This document shows, one piece after another, positions 24,472 to 32,124 of a DNA stretch of 64,000 nt. The stretch spans positions 361,254 to 425,253 of the forward strand of contig NZ_RJWA01000006.1 of assembly GCF_003762835.1 (NCBI RefSeq), written 5' to 3'. The notes beneath the pieces were generated by a model. The model was given only the letters and a program-made list of their open reading frames with translations. It made no database searches and was not told the DNA's origin. The stretch comes from Micromonospora sp. HM5-17 (GTDB taxonomy: Bacteria > Actinomycetota > Actinomycetes > Mycobacteriales > Micromonosporaceae). A program made the translations under genes and the position numbers. Positions within the stretch are counted from its first letter, which is position 1, and the number at the start of each line of letters is the position of its first letter.

Positions 24472-26838
24472 TCAGTCCGCGAACAGTCCGGTGAGGACCT
24501 GCGCGGTCTGCGCCGGATTGGTCGTGACGAAGTAGTGGTCGCCGGTGACCAGGTGCAGGCTGGCGAGGCGGTCGCCGGGGAGCAGCGCGGCGAGCGCCTC
24601 CCGGGTGCAGAGCCGGTCCTCGGTCCCCAGGAGAACGTGCACCGGCCGGGTCCGGACGCCCTGGAAGCCGTCCGGAGCGAGCGCGATGTCCCGGCGGAAC
24701 CGGGGCAGCAGCAGCCGACCGATCTCGTCCGGGGTCAGCGAGGTCGCCGGGAGCAGTCCGGAACGGCGCAGGGCGGTCAGCAGGGTCTCGTCGTCGTCGG
24801 AGACCAGCGCCGGGCGGTCCGCCCCGGAGGCCAGCACCGGCGGCGCGGAGAGGACGACCTCGGCGCCGCCGAGCCCCGCTCCCGCGGTGTCCGCCAGCGC
24901 GGCGGCCAGCACCGCCCCCAGGCTGTGCCCGAAGAGGACGGCCCGATCGGAGAGGTACGGCGCCCCTGCCCGCCACCACGCCCGGGCCGCGTCCGCCACG
25001 GTCGCGCCGTCCCGGTAGACCGCCTCCCCGGCGACCACCCGCCACGACCCGGGCAGGTGCCGGGCCAGCCGGGTGAACGCCCCGGACGACCCGCCGGCGT
25101 AGGGGATGCAGATCAGGGTCCGGCCCGGACCGTCCCGGAGGACCCGCATCTGGACCGCCACCACGTCCCCGCCGCCCCGACGGGCGACCACCGGGGCGGT
25201 ACGACCGGCGACCGGGGTACCACCGGGCGCCGGGGTGCCGCGGGCCGGTGAACCACCGCCGCGCCCCGGAGCGGCACCGGCCGCCGCGGCACCGCCCACC
25301 GGCGACGCGCCGTCACCGGCGGGTGGAGCCGCACCGCGGACGCCCGCGGCCCGCAGCCTGTACCGGGCGAGCTTGCCGGTGGAAGTGACCGGCAACTGCG
25401 CGACCACCTCCACCAACGCCGGCCGCTTGAACGGTGGCAACGCCGCCCGGAACACGGCCCGGGCCTCCCGGCGCAGGGCGTCCGGATCGACCCCCGGCAT
25501 CGGCACGAGGTAGGCGACCGCCTGCTCCAGTCCGTCGGCGCCCCGGGTGCCGACGACCGCGCACTGGGCCAGTCCGGCCAGGTCCCGTACCGTCGCCTCG
25601 ATTTCGAGCGGCGAGACCTTGTAGCCGCCGACGTTGATCAGGTCGTCGTGCCGGCAGACGTACCGGATCTCGCCGTCTGGCTCCTGCCGGACGATGTCGC
25701 CGGTGTAGGCGCCCCCGTCGGCGAAGGTCCGGGCGTTCTCCTCCGGACGCTCGAGGTAGCCGGCGGCAACCGAGGGGCCGGCGACGTGAAGCCGCCCCTC
25801 CATGCCGGCCGGCAGCACCCGGCCCGCCTCGTCCCGTACGGTGAGCGTCGTCCCGGGTACGGCGGTGCCGGTCGACCCGGGCCGGCTGTCCCGGGTCGTC
25901 GCCACGATGTGCAGCACCTCCGTGGCGCCCAGGCCGTTGAGCAGCCGGACACCGAAGATCCGGGTGACGTCGGCGCAGAGCGACCCCGGGAGGTGCTCGC
26001 CGGCCGACACGGCGAGCCGGACCGACTCGAGATCACGCACCGGACCGGGTGCGGTGTCCGCCGCCTGGCGGGCCCGGTCCCGCAGCCCGGCATAGATCCG
26101 TGGTACGGCGCAGAGCACGGTCGGCCGGTACCGGGCGATCGCCGCGGTCAGCCGGAACACGTCGGGCGGCCCGGACAGCAGGACCACCCGTGCCCCGGCC
26201 GCGAGCGGGAAGAGCAGGGAGTTGCCGAACCCGTAGCCGAAGGAGAGTTTCGCGGTGGAGAGCACGGTGTCGCCGGGCCGCAGGTCGAGAACCCGCCCGA
26301 AACCGTCCAGCACCCCGTCCACCCCGGTCCGGGTGTGCCGTACCCCCTTCGGGTTGCCGGTGCTTCCCGAGGTGTACTGGATCAGCACCTCCGCGCCGGG
26401 AGGCCGCTCCACCGGCGGTGGTACCGGCTCGGCGCCCGGCTCCGCCCAGTCCGCGCCGCCCCGGGTCAGCCCGACACCGGCCCGGTCCGCCACCGCGGTA
26501 CCGCGCTCGTCGGCGTGCAGGAAGCCCGCCCCGCAGTCGCGGGCGATAAACGCGATCTCTGCCTCGGTCAACGCCGGGCTGACCGGGACCGCGACCGCGC
26601 CGCGCCACCACAGCGCCAGGATCGCCACGACGGTCGGTGTGGCGTCGTCGGCGAGAACGAGCCCTCGGGTACCGGGACCCACGCCGACCGCGGCGAGCCG
26701 TGCCGCGTACCCACGCACGGCGCGGTGCAGCTGGGCGTAGCTCAGCTCGCCGTCGTCGTCGACGTACGCCGGGCGCTCACCCCGCCCGAGGGCGAGGTGT
26801 CGGCCGAGCAGCCGCTCGACAAGGTTGACGCTTCCCAC
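24472..26838 (-). CDS. Fused adenylate-forming acyl ligase and thioesterase
   Basis: 788 residues from a GTG at 26838 with a perfect GGAGG site; earlier frame text is shadow. Residues 1-500 are an ANL ligase close to the benzoate/aryl-CoA ligase group: YTSGSTGNPKG (155-165), NGLGATEV (301-308), YTGDI (378-382), GYKVSPLEIE and the C-terminal lysine in TSTGKLARYRL (Lys489). A Gly/Pro/Ala linker (about 500-565) leads to a type II thioesterase: ICIPYAGGSSGAF, GHSLG (637-641, Ser639) and GDHYF (His768). The ligase should activate a carboxylic acid for an acyl carrier protein or CoA. The thioesterase should release or edit the product. It is the last gene of the operon and overlaps the previous one by 97 bases. 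Confidence 0.85.
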   Translation of the reverse strand: MGSVNLVERLLGRHLALGRGERPAYVDDDGELSYAQLHRAVRGYAARLAAVGVGPGTRGLVLADDATPTVVAILALWWRGAVAVPVSPALTEAEIAFIARDCGAGFLHADERGTAVADRAGVGLTRGGADWAEPGAEPVPPPVERPPGAEVLIQYTSGSTGNPKGVRHTRTGVDGVLDGFGRVLDLRPGDTVLSTAKLSFGYGFGNSLLFPLAAGARVVLLSGPPDVFRLTAAIARYRPTVLCAVPRIYAGLRDRARQAADTAPGPVRDLESVRLAVSAGEHLPGSLCADVTRIFGVRLLNGLGATEVLHIVATTRDSRPGSTGTAVPGTTLTVRDEAGRVLPAGMEGRLHVAGPSVAAGYLERPEENARTFADGGAYTGDIVRQEPDGEIRYVCRHDDLINVGGYKVSPLEIEATVRDLAGLAQCAVVGTRGADGLEQAVAYLVPMPGVDPDALRREARAVFRAALPPFKRPALVEVVAQLPVTSTGKLARYRLRAAGVRGAAPPAGDGASPVGGAAAAGAAPGRGGGSPARGTPAPGGTPVAGRTAPVVARRGGGDVVAVQMRVLRDGPGRTLICIPYAGGSSGAFTRLARHLPGSWRVVAGEAVYRDGATVADAARAWWRAGAPYLSDRAVLFGHSLGAVLAAALADTAGAGLGGAEVVLSAPPVLASGADRPALVSDDDETLLTALRRSGLLPATSLTPDEIGRLLLPRFRRDIALAPDGFQGVRTRPVHVLLGTEDRLCTREALAALLPGDRLASLHLVTGDHYFVTTNPAQTAQVLTGLFAD

Positions 26839-28031
26839 GATAAAACCTCCATGATGGCCGCGTTTCCGGACGGCTCGACCGCCAGCACGAGCAGGCTCGC
26901 CGGCGGGGGTGTGTGGACGCAGTGGGCGACGGCGCAGATGGCGGCGAGCAGCCCGCCGGCGGCACCGAAGTCGCCCAGCACCCGCTCCAGGTGCCAGACC
27001 GGCCAGGCATGGTCCTTGGCCAACGCGTCGACCAGGTCGGCGTCGCCCGTGGACACGACCAACGGCCCGTCCGGCGGTGTGCCCGGGGCGGACCCGCCCC
27101 GGACCAGGTCGCGGCACTGGGTCACCAGGTCCGCGGGATCCAGGCCGAGCCGGAGGACCCGACCGAGCCGGACGCCGGGCTCACCGTCGCGGCACGGCCG
27201 CAGGGCGAGGCAGCCGGCCCCGTCCGCGGCCCAGGCGCCGGTCTCCCCACCGGCTCCGGCCTCGGTGTCCCCGGCGGCACCGGCCAGGCTCCACCGACTC
27301 ACCGTCGCCGAACCGCCGACCAGCGCCCGTCCGGCGGAACCCTCCGCGACCAGCCGGCCCGCCTCGGCCAGGGCGGAGAGGCCGGCCGTCGGACCGCCGG
27401 TGAGCGTCTCGTTGGGGCCGTCGAGGCCGAGCCGGATGGAGACGGTTGCCGCCGGGCCGTTGAACGCCGAGGCGGGGCCGAGCAGCGGACTGCACAGTCC
27501 CGGGTCCAGCGTGGCCGCCTCCACGCAGACGGTGGCGTACTCGGACAGCCCCGCCGTCGAGCTGGCCCAGAGGACCGCGACCGGCCCGTCATCCGACCCG
27601 GGTCGCGCCGGCGGCCCGGCCCCCACCACCGTCGCCGGATCGACCGGGGCCGTCGTCTCGCCCGTCACCGGTGCCGGGCCGGCGGCCGCCATGTCCCGGG
27701 CCGAGGCAGCGGCCGCGAGGGCGAGCAGGGACTCGTACGGCAGCGCCCGAAGGCCCCGCCCGGCGGCGGTTTCGGGCACCCGAGGCTCGACCGGACCCCA
27801 GGCCAGCCGCTCGACCGGGTCGAGGTCGCTGCCCGGGGCCGCGAACCGGCGGACCGCGGGCGGCGGCGCCGGCGGCCCGCCGAGCCGGCGGACGAGGTCG
27901 CCGACCCGGGTCACCCCGGGCAACCGGAGCCCCAGACCGGCGACCGCGAGCGGGGCACCGCCGGGCGTCGCCGCCCCGGTCCGCGGGTGGCGGGCCGGCC
28001 GGCTGGCCCGCCGGTGGTCAGCTCGCCGCAT
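26742..28031 (-). CDS. Ketosynthase-like protein lacking catalytic residues (chain-length-factor type)
   Basis: 429 residues with thiolase-fold landmarks: VAVLWASSTAGLSEYA, GPASAFNGPAATVSIR, GLSALAEAGRLVAEGSAGRALVGGS and the C-terminal GDFGAAGGLLAAICAVAH. The active-site Cys position is Pro214 (GGPTAG), the HGTGT histidine is missing (VVSTGDADL) and KxxxGH is reduced to LGDFGA. It cannot condense by itself and resembles chain-length factors that pair with an active ketosynthase. The start at 28031 overlaps the ketosynthase stop by 14 bases. Its last about 32 residues overlap the ligase gene start in another frame. Confidence 0.75.
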   Translation of the reverse strand: MRRADHRRASRPARHPRTGAATPGGAPLAVAGLGLRLPGVTRVGDLVRRLGGPPAPPPAVRRFAAPGSDLDPVERLAWGPVEPRVPETAAGRGLRALPYESLLALAAAASARDMAAAGPAPVTGETTAPVDPATVVGAGPPARPGSDDGPVAVLWASSTAGLSEYATVCVEAATLDPGLCSPLLGPASAFNGPAATVSIRLGLDGPNETLTGGPTAGLSALAEAGRLVAEGSAGRALVGGSATVSRWSLAGAAGDTEAGAGGETGAWAADGAGCLALRPCRDGEPGVRLGRVLRLGLDPADLVTQCRDLVRGGSAPGTPPDGPLVVSTGDADLVDALAKDHAWPVWHLERVLGDFGAAGGLLAAICAVAHCVHTPPPASLLVLAVEPSGNAAIMEVLSWEASTLSSGCSADTSPSGGVSARRTSTTTAS

Positions 28032-29277
28032 CGTCGCACCTCCCCAGCAGCACCGTCGACACCCCGCCGCCGAAGCCGAACGCCGGGCTCAGCACGGTCC
28101 GGACCGGCGTACGCCGGCCCGCGGGCTCCACCAGGTCGATGCCGTCGCAGGCCGGGTCGGGCTTGCGCAGGGTCACGTTCCCCGGCACGAAGTCCTCGGT
28201 CAGGGCGCGTACGGCGAGCACCGCCTCCAGGGCGGCGGCCGCCCCCTCCGGGTGACCGAGCTGCCCCTTCACCGAGGAGACCACCGGGCGGCGTCGGCCG
28301 GGCAGCGCCCGGGCCAGCGCCCGGGCCTCGATGCCGTCGCTGGCCGGTGTGCCGGTGCCGTGCGCGCTGACCCAGTCGACGTCGTCGGCGGTCAGCCCGG
28401 CCCGGTCGAGGCAGCCGCGCACCGTCGCCACCAGGCCGGCGCCGTCCGGATGCGGTCGGGTCGGGTTGTGCGCGTCGGCGGCGGCGGCGCAGGCCAGGAC
28501 CCGGGCGAGCGGCCGGCGCCCCCGCGCCCGGACCCGCTCCCCCGGCTCCAGGACCAGCACGGCGGCACCCTCGCCGGGGATCGTGCCCCGGCGGTCGACG
28601 TCGAACGGGCGGACGGTGTCGTCGGCGAGCGCCCGCAACGACGTGAACATCGCGAGGATCTCGAGCGAGAGTTCGGAGACGCCCGCGCAGACCGCGACGT
28701 CGACCTCGCCGGCGGCGACGGCCCGGGAGCCGGCGGCGATGGCGCTGTTCCCGGCCGCGCAGCCGGGGGCGAGCAGCACGGCGGGGCCGGTGACGGTGAG
28801 CACCGCGCGCAGCGGGGCCAGCAGGTCGTCCGGGCGGGCCCACCCGCCGCCGGCCGGTACGGCGAGCCGGCCGGCTCCGATACCCCGGTCGAGCAGTGGC
28901 CGGGTGGCCATCACCGTGCCGACGAAGACGCCGAGCCGGTGTCGACGGCTCCGGGCCGGCACGCCGGCGTCCCGGAGCGCCTCCAGGGCGGCGGCGGCGA
29001 GGTACCGGGCCGCCAGGCAGCGGTGCGCCGGCACCAGCGCGTCGAGCCCGGCCACGGCGTCGGGTGGCACCTCCGCGCCCCGCCGGGCCGGGTAGCCCGA
29101 CAGGTCGAACCGGGTCACCGGGCCGGTCAGCACCCGCCGCTCGGTCACCGCCCGCCACAGTGCGGCGGTGCCGAGCCCTGCCGCGGAGACGGCACCCGTG
29201 CCGGAGACCACGACGTCGGGCCGGGAACCGCCGGGTGGGCGGACGAGGGTCGTCGGGTCACGGTCCAACGGAGACAC
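28018..29277 (-). CDS. Beta-ketoacyl synthase (active KAS II/type II PKS-like)
   Basis: 419 residues with an intact Cys-His-His triad: LLAPGCAAGNSA (Cys173), SAHGTGTPAS (His306) and SVKGQLGHPEG (Lys337, His342), plus the closing AFGFGGGVSTVLL. It condenses an acyl thioester with a malonyl-ACP equivalent. Flanked by its own acyl carrier protein (20-base overlap) and a catalytic-residue-free partner, it looks like the KSalpha of a small dedicated system, not housekeeping FabF, which would sit with fabD/fabH/acpP. Start ATG at 29277. Confidence 0.88.
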   Translation of the reverse strand: MSPLDRDPTTLVRPPGGSRPDVVVSGTGAVSAAGLGTAALWRAVTERRVLTGPVTRFDLSGYPARRGAEVPPDAVAGLDALVPAHRCLAARYLAAAALEALRDAGVPARSRRHRLGVFVGTVMATRPLLDRGIGAGRLAVPAGGGWARPDDLLAPLRAVLTVTGPAVLLAPGCAAGNSAIAAGSRAVAAGEVDVAVCAGVSELSLEILAMFTSLRALADDTVRPFDVDRRGTIPGEGAAVLVLEPGERVRARGRRPLARVLACAAAADAHNPTRPHPDGAGLVATVRGCLDRAGLTADDVDWVSAHGTGTPASDGIEARALARALPGRRRPVVSSVKGQLGHPEGAAAALEAVLAVRALTEDFVPGNVTLRKPDPACDGIDLVEPAGRRTPVRTVLSPAFGFGGGVSTVLLGRCDDAAS

Positions 29278-29551
29278 CCCGGTTCCGCAGCACGGCGAGC
29301 GTGTCGCCGAAGTCCCGCAGACCGGCCGCCTCCTCGTCGGTCAGCCGTACGCCGAGCTGCCGCTCGATGCGTACCACGAACTCCACCTTCTGCACCGAGT
29401 CGATGCCGAGGTCCTCGTAGAAGGCCGCGCCGTCGGTGATCTCGTTCGGGCGGACCTCGAAGATCTCGGCCGCCAGGTTGCGTAGCGCGGCGGCCGAGAC
29501 CGCGTCCCGGTGTGTCAAGTCCGGCTCCTCTCCCGTCCCCGCAGCCGCCAC
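29258..29551 (-). CDS. Acyl carrier protein
   Basis: 97 residues from a GTG at 29551. A TTG at 29518 is a strong alternative because GAGAGGAG lies 6 bases before it; that would give an 86-residue protein. The core is a carrier four-helix bundle: LRNLAAEIFEVRPNEITDGA, FYEDLGIDSVQKVEFVV (Ser52 of DSVQ takes the phosphopantetheine arm), IERQLGVRLTDEEA and a final helix. It is the first gene of the ACP, ketosynthase, ketosynthase-like, ligase/thioesterase operon and probably carries the starter activated by the ligase and the growing chain. Confidence 0.88.
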   Translation of the reverse strand: MAAAGTGEEPDLTHRDAVSAAALRNLAAEIFEVRPNEITDGAAFYEDLGIDSVQKVEFVVRIERQLGVRLTDEEAAGLRDFGDTLAVLRNRGVSVGP

Positions 29552-29615
29552 GGGCGTGGAAGTTGCGGGTGAACTTCGCTCTGGGTTTTCCAGGAACCAA
29601 ACGACCGGACCCTTC

Positions 29616-29650
29616 GCAGGATGCGACCGGATTGTGCGACGGCATCCTGC
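29616..29650. promoter_or_regulatory. Inverted repeat upstream of the ACP operon
   Basis: GCAGGATGC (29616-29624) and GCATCCTGC (29642-29650) are perfect 9-bp arms with a 17-base spacer, 65 bases upstream of the carrier-protein start and 136 bases past the stop of the upstream same-strand gene. The long spacer suits a protein-binding operator better than a hairpin terminator, but both are possible. Confidence 0.5.
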
Positions 29651-29785
29651 CGATCAGGTCCTTGCCGCAATCCGATCAGATCGATACGCCACGGCGGATC
29701 CGTGCGGTCGCCGTGGGTCGCCCCGGGGTGGCACCGCCGTCGCGCGGCGCCCGCCCGGGCGATCTGGCGGACCTGACGCCGCAGG

Positions 29786-30892
29786 TCAGGGCAGCAGCGA
29801 GACCGGACCGGCGTCGATCCGGACCCGGAACAGGACGTACGGCTTCCGCCGTCGGTCGATTCCACCGGAGTACGTCGGCTGCCGGTGCAACTGGTTCGCG
29901 ATGACGTAGAGGTACCCGTCGGCGGCGACGGACATGGTGTCCGGCCAGAGCAGCCGGGGATCCCGGACCAGGGTGTCGTAGCCGCCGTCCGGGTGCCGGC
30001 GGAGGATGGCGTTCTGCTCGTAGCCGGTGAGATAGATCCGGCCCGCGTCGTCGCTCTCCAGCCCGTCCGAGGCGGTGCCCTTGTCCCCCTCGTCCCGGAC
30101 GGTCGCGGTGACCTGGTCGTCGTCGAGCGACCGGTCGGCCAGGGCGTCGACGGAGACGCTGTAGAGCCGGCGGGAGGCGAGCGGGCAGTAGAAGAGGCGG
30201 CTGCCGTCGGCGGAGATGGCGATGCCGTCCGACCCCACGGTGACCGGGCTGGGCGGGCCGTCGGCCGGCCGCTGGAGGAAGGGCCGCCCCTCGACGAGCG
30301 GCCGGAACGAGGCCAGCGGCTCGGCCTTGGTCGAGGGGTCGTCGTGCAGGCGCCGCCAGGCGGCGCCGCTGGCGAGGTCGACCACGATGATGCCGTTCGG
30401 GCCGGAGCCGGACGAGTCGGTGATGAAGGCGGTGCCGGCGGCTCCCCGGCGCAGGTCGAACCGGACGTCGTTGAGGTACGTCGTCGGCAGCGCGACGTCG
30501 GGCGGGAAGACGATCGTCTGGGCGACGGTGTCGGTGTCGAGGTCGATCCGGACCAGCTTCGGCCCGCCGGTGCGGGTGGGCTGGAACATCGGGCTGCCGG
30601 TGTCGAGCACCCAGAGCCGGTCGGCCGGGTCGACGACGACGCTCTGCACCGAGACGAAGGCCCCGGCGTCATCGATCCCGGCGGGGCTGTTCCAGGCCGG
30701 GTCGGGATAGGGCTGGCAGGTGCCGTCCCGCAGCTCGGCGACGGTGGCCGCGACGTCGTCGCCCCAGCGCGGGAAGTTGACGAAGATCCGGCCCCGCCGG
30801 GAGACGGTCACCCCGGTCGGCATGGCGCCGGTGAAGGTGCCGACCACCTCGAGGTCGCCACAGCTCTCGTCGCTGGTCAACTGGTCGCTCAT
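29786..30892 (-). CDS. Major royal jelly/yellow-like beta-propeller protein
   Basis: 368 residues from the ATG at 30892; a longer ATG reading at 31051 has no ribosome site and a Gly/Pro-rich leader. The six-blade propeller repeats are visible: GVTVSRRGRIFVNFPRWGDD, VQSVVVDPADRLWVLDTG, YLNDVRFDLRRGAAGTAFITD, SDGIAISADGSRLFYCPLASRRLY, SDGLESDDAGRIYLTGYEQN and a closing PDTMSVAADGYLYVIANQLHRQ. These are hallmarks of the MRJP family, named from insects but common in bacteria. Bacterial members are proposed sugar or quinone-binding or isomerase-like proteins without proven function. No signal peptide is obvious from this start. Confidence 0.8.
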   Translation of the reverse strand: MSDQLTSDESCGDLEVVGTFTGAMPTGVTVSRRGRIFVNFPRWGDDVAATVAELRDGTCQPYPDPAWNSPAGIDDAGAFVSVQSVVVDPADRLWVLDTGSPMFQPTRTGGPKLVRIDLDTDTVAQTIVFPPDVALPTTYLNDVRFDLRRGAAGTAFITDSSGSGPNGIIVVDLASGAAWRRLHDDPSTKAEPLASFRPLVEGRPFLQRPADGPPSPVTVGSDGIAISADGSRLFYCPLASRRLYSVSVDALADRSLDDDQVTATVRDEGDKGTASDGLESDDAGRIYLTGYEQNAILRRHPDGGYDTLVRDPRLLWPDTMSVAADGYLYVIANQLHRQPTYSGGIDRRRKPYVLFRVRIDAGPVSLLP

Positions 30893-31060
30893 CCAGGCCC
30901 CCGTGGATGTCGCGGCCGGCGGACGCGCCGCCCGCCCCACCCCGGGCACGGGCCCGGCCGTACCGATACCGCCACCGTACGGCACCTCGTACCGGGGGAT
31001 TGCGGGAATCGGCGAGATCCTCCCGGCGGCGACGTCCGGCGGACCGTTCATGATCTATGT

Positions 31061-31072
31061 AGAAGTCTTTCC
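31061..31072 (+). promoter_or_regulatory. AGAAG-CTTTCC motif upstream of M23 gene
   Basis: AGAAGTCTTTCC lies 63 bases before the M23 peptidase start in an AT-richer stretch. Related imperfect palindromes occur 73 bases before the beta-helix gene (40165-40179) and 56 bases before the Cip1-like gene (35219-35233), suggesting a shared regulator of secreted proteins. Confidence 0.4.
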
Positions 31073-31134
31073 AACAATTCGTCTGGTTGGTTAGATACCT
31101 TCATCCTGTCGCCTTCGGAGCCGGAAGGGTCTCC

Positions 31135-32073
31135 ATGTCGAACCAATACGCCCGCGGCCTCGCCGTCCTCGCGGCGACCGCACTCGCCGCCAGCATTCTG
31201 GTCCCGGCAAGCCCTGCCGCGGCGGCCACGGTGACCGTCGACAACGCCACCGCCGACCGCTTCACCGCCAGTGCCAACTGGGGCACGTCCACCTGGTCCA
31301 GCCAGCGGCAGGGCCCCGACTACCGGTACGCCACCCCGAACACCACCGCCAGTGACCCGGCGTGGTTCAAGATCAACGTACCCAGCGCCGGCAACTACCT
31401 CGTCGAGGTCTGGTACCCGGCCGACCCCGGCTACAACAACGCCACGCCGTTCATCGTCGCCACCACCAGCGGCAACCAGACCATCCCGGTCAACCAGCGG
31501 GTCAACGGCGGACGGTGGGTGAGCCTGGGGACGTTCTCCCTCGCCGCCGGTGACTACAACGTGGTCGGGGTGAGCCGGTGGACCAGCGGCACCGGGTACG
31601 TCATCGCCGACGCGGTGCGGATCACCACCGCCACCGACGGCGGCGGCCAGTTCTCGCTGCCCCTGCCCCGGACTGCCCTGCCGCGCAGCGAGTACGACGA
31701 CCCGCACCACGACTACCCCGCCATCGACCTGCCCGTGCCGACCGGCACGCCCGCGTACGCCGTCCGGTCCGGCACCGTGGTCCGGATCAACGACAGCAGC
31801 TGCGGTCAGGGGATCAACCTGACCGGCACGGACGGGGCGATCTACACGTACTGCCACTTCTCCGCGTGGTCGGTGGCGAACGGCGCCACCGTCACCGCCG
31901 GGCAACGGATCGGCTCGACCGGCAACACCGGCAACTCCACCGGCCCGCACCTGCACTTCGGCATCCGGACCGGTAGCACCCGGCGCTGCCCCCAGCCGTT
32001 CCTGCTGGCGATCTACGACGGGGTCACCCCACCCGCCGCCACCAGCCTGCCGACCAGCGGCTGCAGCTACTGA
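31135..32073 (+). CDS. Secreted M23 (LytM) peptidase with golvesin-like domain
   Basis: 312 residues, ATG with GGAAGG site. Signal peptide (about 1-31, ending PASPAAA), then a golvesin C-terminal-like jelly-roll (about 32-180: FKINVPSAGNYLVEVWYPAD, RVNGGRWVSLGTFSL, VIADAVRIT) and a LytM zinc peptidase domain (about 195-300). Zinc ligand motifs are HHDYPAIDLP (HxxxxxD type) and HLHFG. Disulfide candidates are SSCGQG/TYCHFS and RRCPQ/SGCSY. Such enzymes cut peptidoglycan cross-links or glycine-rich peptides. The jelly-roll probably binds a surface glycan. Upstream AGAAGTCTTTCC motif may regulate it. Confidence 0.87.
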   Translation: MSNQYARGLAVLAATALAASILVPASPAAAATVTVDNATADRFTASANWGTSTWSSQRQGPDYRYATPNTTASDPAWFKINVPSAGNYLVEVWYPADPGYNNATPFIVATTSGNQTIPVNQRVNGGRWVSLGTFSLAAGDYNVVGVSRWTSGTGYVIADAVRITTATDGGGQFSLPLPRTALPRSEYDDPHHDYPAIDLPVPTGTPAYAVRSGTVVRINDSSCGQGINLTGTDGAIYTYCHFSAWSVANGATVTAGQRIGSTGNTGNSTGPHLHFGIRTGSTRRCPQPFLLAIYDGVTPPAATSLPTSGCSY

Positions 32074-32081
32074 CCCCCACG

Positions 32082-32113
32082 GCCCCGTCCCGCCGCCCGT
32101 GGCGGGACGGGGC
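32082..32113. terminator. Hairpin between convergent genes
   Basis: 13-bp perfect stem (GCCCCGTCCCGCC with its complement) and a 6-base loop, 9 bases after the M23 stop and 12 before the convergent methyltransferase stop. Confidence 0.65.
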
Positions 32114-32124
32114 ACGGTCGGCGG

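Noticed and set aside
25648..29439. A 1263-codon open frame on the plus strand across the ligase/ketosynthase operon
   Set aside because: Its text is Arg/Pro/Gly noise antisense to four genes with clear motifs; long antisense frames are expected at this GC content.
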